From Salticus scenicus (lineage: Eukaryota; Arthropoda; Arachnida; Araneae; Salticidae), in contig OZ005649.1 of NCBI GenBank assembly GCA_963930645.1, forward strand, positions 378,963,887 to 379,027,886: a stretch of 64,000 bases of DNA. Direction: 5' to 3'. Below are positions 24,701 to 36,437 of this stretch, piece after piece. The notes below the pieces were generated by a model. The model did not search any database and had not been told where the DNA came from. It was given only the letters and a program-made list of their open reading frames with translations. How positions within the stretch are numbered: the first letter of the stretch is position 1; every line of letters starts with the position of its first letter. The position numbers and the translations under genes are program-made.

Positions 24701-25204
24701 AAAGCAGCTAACTAGAGTGGTCGAAGAAATAACATTTTTAGTCTGTAGAATGCTATTTTTATTTACAATTAGAATCGAAGAACCTGAATCTTTTAACCCT
24801 TTAAGTGGGATATCATCCACTAAAATATCAACATATTCGAGCTCATTAACAATTAGGTTAATCGGACTTGTTTCGGATTGAACTACTGAATTCGTAGGAA
24901 GATTTTCACGGAATTCTTTTTTCTCTGAAATACGTTTAGGACACACTCTAGCGAAATGAAATGTTTTCCCTTTTGCACCACAAATGTAACACATTCTTTC
25001 ATGCTTTTCGTGAGTTTGATTAGATACCGAATTACGTACTATGGGATCTTTATTATTATAATGTGTCTTTCTAAAAGGAGTTTTGTTTACAAACCGCTTA
25101 TTCTCTGAACTTTCGTTTCGCGTATTATTATTAGTTTCAATTAACGATTTCCCTCTAGAAGAGTAGAATAAATCACACTCCCGACCTAATTCGTTGGGTT
25201 TAAA
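21790..25204 (-). pseudogene. gypsy pol: CCHC, protease, RT, RNase H, integrase (one frameshift)
   Basis: The main frame (24994-22445, 849 residues from the first Met) holds, in order, a zinc knuckle with an atypical long spacer (CYICG..FHFARVC), a protease with DSG at residue 69, RT with YLDD at about 400-403, RNase H beginning FHTDASKLGFGA, and the integrase HHCC finger and first catalytic Asp (HIDFVGPL). A one-base expansion of the T-run at 22468-22471 then shifts the frame. The second catalytic Asp (ISDQEPAF), the Glu (GQIERLHR) and a GPYKVVRV C-terminal module follow intact to the stop at 21790. Upstream the same frame continues without a break from the gag amber codon. The enzyme set would copy and integrate element cDNA. 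Confidence 0.92.
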
Positions 25205-26026
25205 CTAATTTTGACCTTCTCGAACGCTAATATGTTCCTTAGTTCTAAAATCCAACGTTTCATATAATTTATCAGAAACTATAAGATCACACAATTGTTT
25301 AACGTCGTTAACCCCTCTCAATCTACAATAGTAATCAAAAGAAGCGCTTAGACGGGAAGCGAATTGGACATGAGATTCTGACGGATTACGCAACGCATTT
25401 TTAAAATTACTTAAACATTCACGCGGCGTTGGTTGAAATTGTCTTAAAATTAATTCCTTAACTTTTTCATAATCGTTAATTTCTTCGGTGGTTACGTACG
25501 CAAGAACCTGATTACATTTATCTCCCAATAAATTAATCAATATTTCCGATTTAAATTTAGACGGTACATTTTTAGAAACGAATGCTTTTTCAAGGGATTG
25601 AAAAAATAAGTGCAAAGCTTCCGGTTTCTCAGGTACTGAAATGGTTAAAGTTCGAATACTTCTAATTAAATTTTCTAATGATTGTGAAGTAGTTTCTGAA
25701 TTTGATTGTTCAACATTATTACTAGAATTATTTGCTGCAGCCTGTAACTTTAAATTCTGTAACTCTATTTCTTTTTCTAACTGGGATAATTTAATTCTTT
25801 CTATCTCCATTTTGGTTTGTTCTTCTACAGATTTCAACTTTTGTTCTTCTACTAACATTTTAATAACACCTCTAACAAATTCTAAATCATTTTTATAAAT
25901 ATCAGAACTCTCAATCAAAGTTTTGATTTCAAGTACCTTAGCTTCCGCCGGAACAGTTAGGCCTAATTCTTCAGCAATTGTTCTTAAATCGGCTTTTCTA
26001 ATACCTTGTAACACGTTTTGGGCCAT
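25205..26026 (-). CDS. gypsy gag (capsid part), ends in amber codon
   Basis: 273 residues from ATG at 26026. Residues 7-45 form a SAP/HeH-like start (RKADLRTIAEELGL) that resembles the N-terminus of the unrelated gag at 48516. Residues 60-97 are a charged coiled coil (EEQ, KMEIERIK, EKEIELQN). Residues 125-265 form the retrotransposon capsid with a LILRQFQPTPRECLSNF block. The stop is TAG at 25205-25207, and the same frame stays open on the far side into a basic linker and the CCHC knuckle. The stop therefore lies inside gag, before the nucleocapsid, and not at the usual gag-pol border. A nonsense mutation is more likely than programmed readthrough. Confidence 0.85.
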   Translation of the reverse strand: MAQNVLQGIRKADLRTIAEELGLTVPAEAKVLEIKTLIESSDIYKNDLEFVRGVIKMLVEEQKLKSVEEQTKMEIERIKLSQLEKEIELQNLKLQAAANNSSNNVEQSNSETTSQSLENLIRSIRTLTISVPEKPEALHLFFQSLEKAFVSKNVPSKFKSEILINLLGDKCNQVLAYVTTEEINDYEKVKELILRQFQPTPRECLSNFKNALRNPSESHVQFASRLSASFDYYCRLRGVNDVKQLCDLIVSDKLYETLDFRTKEHISVREGQN

Positions 26027-26643
26027 TATAACTCTAAATAATTATTTATACCAAAAAATATTTCAATATTTCTACCAAATTAATATCATACTTAAATAGA
26101 AACAAAATAATTTTTCTTAAAAATGATTCTATGCTTTTTGTTCTCAAATCAAAATTATCATGATTTTTAAATAACCACATGCAGAAAAATTTGTATTATA
26201 CAACAGAATATTTAGATCATCTTATATATTTCTTAATTATTACACATATTTCATATAATATCACCATTATCATTATTGTTCTCTATTTAATAATTGTTAT
26301 CACTTTCGTTTTAAAATAATATTGTTATAATATTGTTAAAATAATATTGAAAACAACAATAAGCAAAATACTAGATCATCATTCAGAATATTTTTTCAAT
26401 CATAATTCTTATTTCTATTCATTCTTCTCAAGTAATATATTTATTTTATTTCATCACACATTGAAACCAAAAGTGTTCTCAAAAAATATTTCAATATTAA
26501 TTTCTAATTCAAAATAGTAACTCAAACTCTTTTCTCAATTTATGCAATAATCATTATTATTTATTATCAAATAGAATGATAAATATATAACAGTTACCTT
26601 TTATAACTTGTTGGTGCCATAATATCGCGGCAGAGTCCCCACT
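26027..26643 (-). other. Leader of the minus-strand gypsy element, with putative primer-binding site
   Basis: About 617 bp of AT-rich untranslated leader between the 5' LTR and gag. Next to the LTR end the minus strand reads AGTGGGGACTCTGCCGCG (26626-26643). TGGGGACTCTGCC, starting two bases in, is a plausible tRNA-primer site because it opens with TGG, but I could not assign the tRNA. Confidence 0.5.
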
Positions 26644-27119
26644 TGTAGAATCTTGGCTGGTTGTCTAGGGGTGGGGCAATGATGAGCTGCGACTTAGATA
26701 ACGAAAACATTTATTACGTAACATACACAACACAGATTAAATACAAGGATTAATATAACAGCAGACTTTCTATCATTAACCAACTGCTGGTTTCGAGGCT
26801 TAGCACATAACAAACTTTCTTCATCAGTATAACCGTAACAAAATAACATTTAAGCACCTACTCGTACTTTTATTCACAAAAACACCTACGCGTGCTATCA
26901 AATAGTAAAAATGAAGTAATGAGCCCTCCATGGCTCTACACACTTATTATGAGCATTCTGTGCTCAAATTAGGACTAAATGAGCATGTCAGCCTTCACGC
27001 TGACGGTCTCAACCGATCTCCACTGCAGCCAGATCTTAACTGACTCCCGTCCGTCATCTCATTCAAAGATAAGCATCAGAGGCAGCGCCATCTGTTGGCT
27101 GTGCAAGGAACTTCCCACA
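26644..27119 (-). repeat. 5' LTR of the minus-strand gypsy element
   Basis: 476 bp, the same length as its partner. Differences include TGTAGAATC against TGTAGATTC near the end and GATCTTAACTG against GATCTCAACTG inside. Flanked by TATA on the outer side. Confidence 0.9.
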
Positions 27120-27800
27120 TATATATATAAATATATATATTTAATTTATGGGTCTAAAACTATCAGGAAAATACAATCTTGTTCAAATCCCTCATGTGTG
27201 CGAATTCCTCATTGCGTAACAAAAGATCTTGGCGAGAAACATCCGAGTTACTTCAATGCCAAATCTGAAATTTTGCCAAAGGCTTCCGATACTAAAATTG
27301 TTCCATTAAAAAAAAAAAAAAAAACTTAATAAAATCCAAATTATGACTATTTACAAAAAACCTCATAAATTAGATATAAAGTATCAATAAAAATGAAAAA
27401 CATTGTTTCACTGAAAAGAAAAGTACTACGTCATTAAATGAAAATTTTAAGCTAATGCGAAATATCTCTATGAAAATATTTATCCACACGCTAATTCCCG
27501 ATTTAAAAAAAATGCACCAAATTTCGTAGCGCAACTATATTTTTTCAATAACTTTTATTGAAAACTTTTATTACTTTCACGCAAAATTAAAAATACTAGT
27601 ATCGCCCAGTGGTTGAAGCTCGACCAGTTTTTTTAAATAAGAATTTGAATGATAAACATAGATATTCAAGATTTCCTTGTAAACAGTATTCACAGCGGAA
27701 AAAAAATCATTATTAGTATTTTATTACCATGTTTTTATTAACTTCGATTCTTGTTTGTTTGAATGTTTGTTTGTCCAGTACAAACCTTGCAATCGATTTT
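27120..27800. other. AT-rich spacer
   Basis: TA-rich start at the insertion point of the gypsy element, A-run at 27307-27324, no recognised gene. Confidence 0.5.
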
Positions 27801-28243
27801 TAACTAACTTCCCGACTAGCTAGACATTTGAAACTTTCAGGATAGCTCAGAACACGGTGACAATACATTTTTTTAATACTTTTAGTCAACTGTTTCAGGT
27901 CCCTTCTGCCTTCGGCAGCGTTTATACGATTCATCAGAAAAGTTATTTAACTAACTTCCCGACTAGCTCGACATTTGAAACTTTCAGAATAGTTCAGAAC
28001 ATAGTGAAAATACACTTTTTAAATATTTTTAACCAACTGCTTCGAGACCCTGCTGCCTTCGCAGCGTTACCAGTATAAAGCTTGCAATCAATTTTGAACT
28101 AACTTTCCCGCTAGCTAGCCATTTGAAACTTTTATAATAGCTCAAAACACGATAGCAATGAATTTTTTTAATACTTTTAGCCAATTGTTCTGGATTCCCG
28201 CTGCCTCCCGTAGCGTTTGTACGATTCAACAGAAAATTTAAAA
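27801..28243 (+). repeat. Tandem repeat, about 147-bp unit, three copies
   Basis: AACTAACTT(T)CCCG recurs near 27802, 27949 and 28097. Each unit contains ACATTTGAAACTTTCAG, GCTCAGAACAC-like and CTGCCTTCGGCAGCG-like blocks. Unit length is close to that of the array at 17586 but the sequence differs. Confidence 0.8.
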
Positions 28244-31200
28244 ACATGGTATACAAAATGTTCTTTTTATTTTGTAATTATTTATTTACATGATAATTCA
28301 TGTCCGTATGGACTTCTCTATCTATTTAACTCAGTTTGCATTGTCTGGGCGTTTCAATAGCAAAGAACACTTTTAATATCGAAATAATATGACTACAGCA
28401 GTTTGAAAGTAAATAAAATTATACTCACTTCTGTTGAGAGACAAATAAAAAATAATCTGGTGTGTCACTCACACGACTTTCTCTTACCTGAAATTTAATA
28501 TTATATATACAGGTTGGAAATTAAGAGGAAACGTAACGAGTACTGTGATGCAAACCTATGTTAAAATAATCCTAATTAGGCTTCGGAAGAGTTTTATATG
28601 AGTTCTGTGTGAAGGGGGCAGTAGCCCCCGTTTCATTACTGAACCTATATTTATATGTAATTTAAATATGTCATTAAAATTAAAAGTTCCCTTAAAATTA
28701 TTCAGACAAATTTCACATGCAACATTCCTTGAAACTTATCAATCTTGATCAAATTTTTCCAGCAACAAATTTATATTAATTTGAAAATACAACTTATGGA
28801 TCTCCTGAAATTATTCGTTTTTAAGTTACTCTAAGAGAAACTGAAGTTACTCTAAGATAATAATCAAACGTTAAAAAACTTGACTTTGGTAAACTGGAAA
28901 CCTCAAAACGTGTAAATACACAAAAAACAAGCGATGAATATTTATCTTAAAAACATACATTATTTATCATATGTCTATGAAGAATCCATTTCCATTCCTG
29001 AGCAGATTTCCTGCACATGGTATATTATGGCATTTTATTTGGTATATTATAGCAAAACGCATTTAAAGCCTAATTTTTTACAGGGTGATCCAAAACATGT
29101 TGTTTTTTGTTTAGTTTTTTACTGCTCCACTTTTTCTCTTCAGGACAAAACTTTTACTGAAATGTATGAGGAGTAACATGGTCTTTAAACTACCAAGATT
29201 TCAAAATGATTCCGAAAGAAGTTTTGTAGATATTTGACAACACGTTGAAATTCGAGGTTAGTGTCCAAAGGCTTATTGGTAGGTTGTGTAGATTGTATTT
29301 TATTTGCGGAAAAAAAGTAAACATATATTTCTTTTCCTAATTTTGGCATCAAATATTTCTTTCTTTTTAATCCATTTTAAATTTAAAATGGGGTGTTTGT
29401 TAATATCTTTTGATCCAATTATCCGACTGAGCTAAAAATTACGGCATTAGATAGACTTTTTCCCGAGTGATAAGTGCGCTACTTTTCGTAGTTGTCGGTT
29501 GAACGGTGCAGATTTGCATAGCGAACTAAAAATCCAGGCAAGCAAGCAATTATCGTTATTTTTAATATGTAATTGAGTGAGTGAACGCAATAGCGTTTAA
29601 ATACTGCATTCAATTAAACTCAGATTTAATATATATATTAATGATTGCAGGATTAATGTGGATATGTATGTAAGTGAGTAGACACGATAGCGCACAAATA
29701 CTGAATTTTCCATTAAGCTTAACTTTGGTAGACATGTTTAAACTCATCGTTGCATGAATTATTTATAGAATTTTATAAATTTGGAACTTATGGTACTATA
29801 TCAAGCAATACAAATTAGAATTCCTTTGTATTAAGTATTATTATGAATGCATATTATTTGAAATTCGTTTTTTAATGCTAAAGTGTTTAAAACAGAAAAA
29901 GTGCTATAAAATGTTACAATAATTGGCTAAAGTATGAGCATTAGGAAAAATTATGTGTGTAATTACCTCTTTTACAGGGGAGCATGAATGAATTTTCACG
30001 TATCATGTCATATAGGAGCTAAAAACTAAAGAGCTTTTAATTACTTAAAAGAGAATAAAACTAATTTTGAACTAATTTTGCATGCTTACCGATCCTAGTG
30101 CTTTTATAGGGACATACAAAAAAATCGAATAAATTGCATTCCATTGTATTCACACACGAACTTCGGTAGAGATACTCAAAATTTAAGTTTTCCTTTTGGG
30201 TACTTTTATATTAGACGATTTTCATTTGACACTTTTTTATGGCCCATGCGATAAACTGCCAAATTAAATTAGAAACATTTAGCTATATTCAAGGCCGTAA
30301 CTAAGGGGAGGGTATTTGGGTATTTTAAAAACTCAGAAAAATATTCCAGATTTGTCGAAATTTTTTTATGATTATATTTCATTTTAAACGTTTAATATTA
30401 CGTACTAAATATTGAACCTACTCTGAAACTTTTATCTGGCTACGACCTTGGCTATATTAAAGCCAAATATTTTACAATTGTTTATGAATTACACAAGCGA
30501 AAAGCATCTGAAATACTTTATTTCTTAGACTGAATTACCGTTGGCTCTCGTTGTGAGCATGAATCGCTAAATGTGCCAAATGACATGACAGTTTTCTAAT
30601 GAAAAAGTTCTCACATTCGGTTATTTACTAAATTATTCTTCCGATTCAGCCTTTTTAAACATCATTAATTACTAAATGTTCAGAAAGTCGAGTGAAATCA
30701 ATTCAGATTTTTAATTATGAAATTACAAGAACTGAAAATAACATATGTGGCTGTAAGTAGAGTTTAAAGGAATAAATACAATACAAATTCATTCGAATGC
30801 CAATAATATGAAACACACGCATCATATAAATACGAATTCATAAACATGGGTTTCCTAAGAATTACACACTCACATAATATATACGTATTAGACAAACATA
30901 TTGTTGCACTCTCGGGGCTCGTGAATTGTCTGTGAATGAAAGGCGAGCCTTTCAGTGGTTTAAAAATTTATTTACAGAATATTTCGGAAGATTACAGGTC
31001 TGTTAAACCCAGTATCAATTCCAGTTTCACCAGAGAACGCAACTTAAATAACAGCTGACAACATAAAATATCACAGCGCAAACGATACCATAGTAATACC
31101 ATACAGCAGAGCAATAGGCTGAAATTCAATTGTAGAGACTTAGTCAAGCAGAACTTTCGATTCCGTAAAGTCTTAGCTAGAAACTCACCTCAGTGATCGG

Positions 31201-31591
31201 AACGGGACCCCCTTGATAGCCTCCTATTAATTCAGAATTTTACAGTACTTCCGTAATAATCGAATTACAGCTTAGATAATAGGTATATCGAAAAGTTTTT
31301 TTTCACCAAGGTCGCCAAAATAATTGTCAAGGAGCGATAAAGTCGCCAAAATCGTCGCCAAGTTCATTACCTTCCCTGATAAAGCGGGTTTTTAACGCAA
31401 AAGGAGCTTTTTTAACGCTGAAACTTAATCTGATTAAGCCTCTTAGAAAGAAATCAGATAAAAATAACTAGTACTATTTAGGAATTTGTAACACTATATT
31501 TACATCTATCCATAACACACACGATTTTTATTGATCTATTACACAAATATATTCATTATGCCTATGCATTATATTTATAAAAGCACATACA
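28244..31591. other. AT-rich spacer with dispersed repeat fragments
   Basis: No coding sequence recognised. 28465-28500 (GGTGTGTCACTCACACGA) recurs near 36565-36585, and a related variant lies near 62230. 28890-28930 matches a phrase of the 15900 repeat. 30655-30710 shares CAGAAAGTCGAGTG wording with 36010-36030. A GC-richer block at 30900-31220 starting TGTTGCACTCTCGGGGCTCG could be a solo LTR, but no partner is visible here. Confidence 0.5.
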
Positions 31592-31593
31592 TA

Positions 31594-32174
31594 CATCCCG
31601 CGACAAAAAGATAGGAACAAAGGGTTTTTTCTTTGATTTTTCATAAAATAACGTTATCTAAATTGTGCTTATCATTTATTATTAATATAAAATAACACTA
31701 TTCCTGGACTAATTTTTGTTTTAACACTAATTTAGAAAAATTTTAAGACTAAAATTTTTCTAATTTAAGACTACACAGCACGACAAAAAGATAGGAACAA
31801 AGGTTTTTTTTTTTTTTTAATTTTTGAATGTGATTACTTTGAATATGAATATTTTGAATATGATTCAAATATTTAATATACTTTTGATATGATAATATTT
31901 TGTTATGATAATAAATGATCAGCACAATTTAGATAATGTTATTTTATGGAAAATTTAAAAAAACCCTTTGTTCCTATCTTTTTGTCGTGGAGTGTAGCCT
32001 TAAATTAGAAAAATTTTAATCTTAAAACTTTTCTAAATTAGTCTTAAAACAAAAATTAGTCCAGGAATAGTGTTATTTTATAATAATAATAAATGATAAG
32101 CACAATTTAGATAACGTTATTTTATGAAGAATCAAAGAAAAAACCCTTTGTTCCTATCTTTTTCTCGCGGGGTG
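31594..32174. mobile_element. Compound palindromic MITE (element within element), TA target
   Basis: Outer arms 31594-31771 and 31997-32174 are 178 bp each and are inverted copies of one another. At the exact centre, inside a TA (31772-31773 and 31995-31996), lies a second palindrome, 31774-31994. Its tips repeat the outer tips: CGACAAAAAGATAGGAACAA and complement appear four times. The whole unit is flanked by TA (31592-31593 and 32175-32176). TA duplication and long inverted repeats indicate Tc1/mariner-mobilised foldback elements. No protein is encoded. A 3'-deleted copy with the same architecture is at 63392. Confidence 0.85.
31774..31994. mobile_element. Inner MITE of the compound element
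   Basis: Tips CACAGCACGACAAAAAG and CTTTTTGTCGTGGAGTG, TA on each side, 221 bp. Its right arm also resembles the outer arm sequence (GATAATGTTATTTTATG). Confidence 0.8.
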
Positions 32175-32176
32175 TA

Positions 32177-33476
32177 ACCTGCAAAATGAAGGGATATCTC
32201 ATAAGAAACAATACTATTGTAAAAGTTACCCTGACCAGAAAAAACTCTTACCTTTCTTATGCAGCCGAAAAAAAAAAAAAAAAAAGGATTGATATCAAAT
32301 TTCGTCGCAGCTATTGGTTCCCGGGAACTCAATACCATGCTTAATGAATATCTACCAATAACTCTGTATGTATCTTTCTCATAAATCCTAATCTCTTTTA
32401 ACATTCTTTGTCATCTATGTTAGTTTCTTGAATGCATTATAAAGTTATAATTTAAAGTATTTTTAGGGCGGGGTGCGTCCCTTATGCAGAAGTTTTAATT
32501 ATTAAAAATTTAGTTAGTAAAGATTAAAATATTATTACGCACCCAAACAAAATGTCTAAAAATTGTTGAAATTTAATAGTTAAATATATACTATTATGTA
32601 ACTTCAAAATTAGATTTGCTGTCGAAATAATAGCAAAATGAGAAAATAATTCTTGTTCTTTCAGAATCTCACATACTTCTGTGAATTAATTTGATTAATA
32701 ATAACTTAGGGAATTTAATTTATATTTTTCACCGTTTAATATATCAAGAGAATTCGTTTGAAATGCAAAATTGTATTATAAAATTCTTTTATCCAATTTT
32801 CTCCAGTCTTTGATTAATCTTAAGTTATATGCTTCTCAAACATAGATGATAATTTTTTTATTATTATTATTTAGATAAGTTTTAATCTCTAGATAAAGTT
32901 ATCAAACAATAACAGTAATAATTTTGTATATAATAAAAAAGTATCTCTATAATTATAAATTATAGTGTTGCTATTAAAGTTCAAGTATTTGCATTATTTG
33001 TGTTTTATACTTAGATATTTTAACAACTGAAACAGATTATTTTTGCTTTTCATTTTAAAAAGTTTGTATTTTGTACATAAATAAAATTCATTGAAAATCA
33101 TACGTTAATTGCCAACTTTTCCCCTTAAATGTGAAATAAAATGTTCTTTGTAAGATAGATTGAAATAAGCAGATTAAATGATATAAAGGCATATATATAT
33201 TATTCGGATGATAGCAAATGCGCAAACAAAAAATGTAAACGAAAAAGATGACTTTCAATGTAATATTTATTATTTTTATTATTATTATTATTTTAAGCCT
33301 TTCAAAAATATTTTCGAGTTTTGTTTGATCTTTCCGTAGTCAGTATCGGCAAGATTTCTAAGAAAATGGTGAGACTCTAAACAGATAAACTGATATACAG
33401 ACTAAAAATAAACCCAAACTATTTTTTAATGTTACACAAATAGCATATTTATAGTATCCTCATAATTATATATATA
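32177..33476. other. AT-rich spacer
   Basis: A-run at 32270-32284 and ATT repeats near 32860 and 33278. No recognised gene. Confidence 0.5.
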
Positions 33477-33478
33477 TA

Positions 33479-34020
33479 CAGGGTAGGTGAAAATGAATAT
33501 AGCGATTAAAAACGGCTATAACTATTTAATGGAAAATAATTTATCGATAAGATTAACATAGAATGTAGATGGAACTTCAAAATTTTGTATACATACGTCA
33601 TAGATGTTTTATGTGACTTGGACAACATCTAGGCGGTAGTCCATTTCATGCCATATATTCTGAAGTATTTGTTCAGTCACCGACGCAAGCGCATTACAAA
33701 TGCGTACTTTGAGTTCTTCAGTTGTCTTGGGCATGGGAAGCACATACACCCTGTCTTTTACATAAACCCATATATAAAAATCGCAGGGTCCCAAAATACG
33801 CATTTATAATGCGCTTGCGTCGGTGACTGCAGACATGCTTCAGAATGTATGGCATGAAACGGACAACCGCCTAAATGTTGTCCGTGTGACCAAGGGAAGT
33901 CACATAGAACATCTATGACGTATGTATACAAAATTTTGGAGTTCCGTCTACATTCTGTGTTAATCTTATCGATAAAATTTTTTCCATTAAATTTTTTCCA
34001 TTCATTTTGACTTAACCCTG
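33479..34020. mobile_element. Foldback element made from a transposase 3' end
   Basis: TA duplication (33477-33478 and 34021-34022); tips CAGGGTAGGTGAAAATGAAT and the complement of a close variant. Arms of about 230 bp surround a loop of about 85 bp. Both arms encode the C-terminus of the same mariner-like transposase in opposite orientations. On the minus strand 33803-33609 reads GPCDFYIWVYVKD, then TTEELKVRICNALASV. On the plus strand 33806-33921 reads ALASVTADMLQNVWHE through VTKGSHIEHL to a stop. The structure is an inverted dimer of a transposon end. Confidence 0.82.
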
Positions 34021-34061
34021 TATATTCCAATCCTTTCAACTGCTGAAAAACTTTAGTTATA

Positions 34062-34334
34062 CACTGTAAACAATAGGTTCTTAAAAATAAGTATATATTG
34101 TCTCAAAATAGCTCCGAAACAATATATACTTAAATTTGAAAACCCATGTACTCATTTATGAGTACATTGACTTGTCAAACATGGGATATTGGGATTCTTA
34201 TTGGTCAACCCCATTTTTGAGCATGTCAGTGGACTCAAAAATGAGTACATGGGTTTTCAAATTTAAGTATATATTGTTTCGGAGCTATTTTGATACAATA
34301 TATACTTATTTTTAAAAACTTATTTTTTACAGTG
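34062..34334. mobile_element. Foldback MITE, TA target
   Basis: 273 bp with about 92-bp nearly perfect inverted arms. Both contain AAGTATATATTGT, AAAATAGCTCCGAAACAATA and CCCATGTACTC in mirrored order. Tips are CACTGTAAA and complement. TA flanks lie at 34060-34061 and 34335-34336. No coding sequence. It starts only about 40 bp after the previous foldback element. Confidence 0.85.
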
Positions 34335-34336
34335 TA

Positions 34337-35129
34337 GTCGGTTAGGTCAAATTGGTGACTGAGTTATAGTAAAGGGGCTATGTGTAACAAAATGCGCTAC
34401 TTTCTATTACACAATAATTGTAAGTCCTCATTAAAATTTAAATTAAATCGCTGTAGTTTTCATTCTCATATAATTTTTTTTTTTATTATTTTAATAATTG
34501 TTTTATTTTTAATTATAGTTAAAAAAAAATTCGGTACTAATCTGTTTATTTATATCCTCATGACCTGCATTTATCAAGCTTACATTTTTATTTACTAAAC
34601 ATGACTTTTAAAAGGATTATTTAGTGAAACAAGAGTAATAATTTACAATATGCATGATGATTGCTTGGATATAGAAATCAAAACTAATATAAAACCTATC
34701 GAAACTGTTTTAATTCTTGAGTTAAGAGATTCAGATAGCACTATCATTTAATGACATTCTTCCTCCAACCCCCCCCCCCCCTCTAACTAAAAAGAAAGGA
34801 AAAACTGAAATTGAATTAATTCCTCTTCAATGCTAATTACTAAATTATTGCAGACCAACTGGTTTTATTAAGTATCGCATACTGTAAACAAATTCGGTAG
34901 ATTTTACAGCAGAAAGAACTTTAAAAGAGTTTCTTTACATATTTTTCCACTGTAAATTGCCTTATTCAACAGCAGAATGGGCAGGCACAATGGGTGCTAG
35001 CACATTCTGCTGTAAAAACTACCATTATTACTTTCTGAACACTATAGTGAGGAAAGTATTGTAATCATGTCAAAAATCCGAATTTGACATTTTGATGTTT
35101 CTATACGTTTCGAGGTCCCCTCAGTCCGT
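34337..35129. other. AT-rich spacer with a small hairpin
   Basis: A short inverted repeat, ACAGCAGAATG..CATTCTGCTGT (34968-35015), and a C-run at 34770-34780. No gene recognised. Confidence 0.5.
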
Positions 35130-36050
35130 TTCCACTATTTTTACGATGGTGTATGTATGTGTGTGCATGTCTGTGAGTGAACACACTAGCGTCTAAGCGC
35201 TCGCTTTGTTCGAATAAGCTGAAAGTTGGTACGTATATTATACGTCACCATAGTACGAACCCTATTGATTTTGGTGAATCTAGCACTTATAGTTTTTTTT
35301 TCAGGGACACCAGGAAAAATTCTTTATCATTATGGCCTATGGGGCCAAATTTTTAAAAGTGCGATAGCGTCTAAACGGTTTATTAATCTGAGCAAAACAT
35401 TTGTACACATGTTATAGGTCATAGTTGCACGAACTGTATAGAATTTGGTGAATTTAGCTCTTACAGTTTTTTTTCAGGGACACAAAGAAATTTTTTTTAT
35501 CATTATGGCCTATAGGGAAATTTTTTTAAATGTGTGTTAGCGTCTAAACGCCTTATTAATCTGAGCAAAAAATTTGTACACATGTTATAGGTCACAGTTG
35601 CAGCAACTGTATAGATTTTGGTGAATTTAACACTTACAGTTTTTTTACAGGGACACAAATAAAACTTCTTTATCATTATGGCCTATGGGACCAAATTTTT
35701 TAAAGTGCGATAGCATCAAAACGCCTTATTCAATTGAGCTGAAAATTTATATGAATATTATAAATCACTATTGCACTAAATATAAGCATTTTGGCGAATC
35801 TAGCATTTATTGGTTTTTTACAGGGACACAACGAAAAATTCTTTATCATTATGATCTATGGGCTCAAAGTTCAGTAGCGTTAAGTAAAACATCGTGTAAT
35901 ATATGGAGAAAAATACTCAAACACTCTATTATGGTTTTCTCTCTTTTTTTTTTGTTTAACAACTCCTCTTTCTTTACTTTATCTACAAAACTGTTAATTA
36001 CTCAATGTTCGGAAAGTCGAGTGGAGACACTCCAGATTTTTTTTTACAGT
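35130..36050 (+). repeat. 173-bp tandem array, about 4.5 copies
   Basis: CAGGGACAC recurs at 35302, 35475, 35648 and 35821, exactly 173 bp apart each time. Units share CTTTATCATTATGGCCTATG, GTGCGATAGCGTCTAAACG and ATTTTGGTGAATCTAGC. The first unit opens in a TGTATGTGTGTG microsatellite, and the array ends in GTTCGGAAAGTCGAGTGGA, a phrase seen in diverged form near 30680. Confidence 0.85.
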
Positions 36051-36437
36051 GCACATGCTTGATGAAATGATTAATTAGATGTTATTGCACGATGTTTAAA
36101 AAAAAAAAAAAAAAAAAAACATTTATTGATTTTCATTTGCAATAAATTGTTCTTAAGTACTAACAATTTTTTTTAACAATAACATATATAAAATTTCCTG
36201 TTTTAAATAAGTTGCTGTCTTCAGTGGCTTGATTTTCAATATTTCATTTAAAAAAAAACAAAAAAAAAAAACACATTTTTATCTAATTTGTAGATATTTC
36301 TCAGACGTTTATTTTTTTTAACACGCTTTTATTAGCTTCACCTGTATGTATGTTTGTATGCATGAATGTTTGTAATCGCTCTGGGAGCAAACAAAAAATC
36401 TAAATTGTAAAAAAAAAGTACTTTCCCTACGTGAACG
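36051..36437. other. AT-rich spacer
   Basis: A-runs at 36100-36119 and near 36247-36271. Nothing coding. Confidence 0.5.

Larger units (their letters stand above)
21151..27119 (-). mobile_element. Ty3/gypsy LTR retrotransposon, nearly intact
   Basis: LTRs of 476 bp at 21151-21626 and 26644-27119 are both bounded by TGTAGA..CCCACA on the plus strand, with a 4-bp TATA duplication at 21147-21150 and 27120-27123 (low complexity, so weak on its own). On the minus strand the order is gag, CCHC, protease, RT, RNase H, integrase, the standard gypsy order. I found about six LTR differences by eye, so the insertion is fairly young. Two lesions interrupt the polyprotein: one amber codon between gag and the nucleocapsid knuckle (25205-25207) and a one-base insertion in integrase (22468-22471). 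There is no env frame between pol and the 3' LTR. Confidence 0.93.

Noticed and set aside
30900..31220. Solo LTR starting TGTTGCACTC
   Set aside because: The composition is LTR-like, but there is no partner, end motif pair or target duplication, so it is mentioned only within the spacer entry.
32132..32404. 90-residue minus-strand frame
   Set aside because: It overlaps the right arm of the compound MITE and a homopolymer (a phenylalanine run), with no family resemblance.
33758..34039. 93-residue minus-strand frame in the foldback element
   Set aside because: It is the antisense of the real transposase C-terminus encoded on the plus strand of the right arm.
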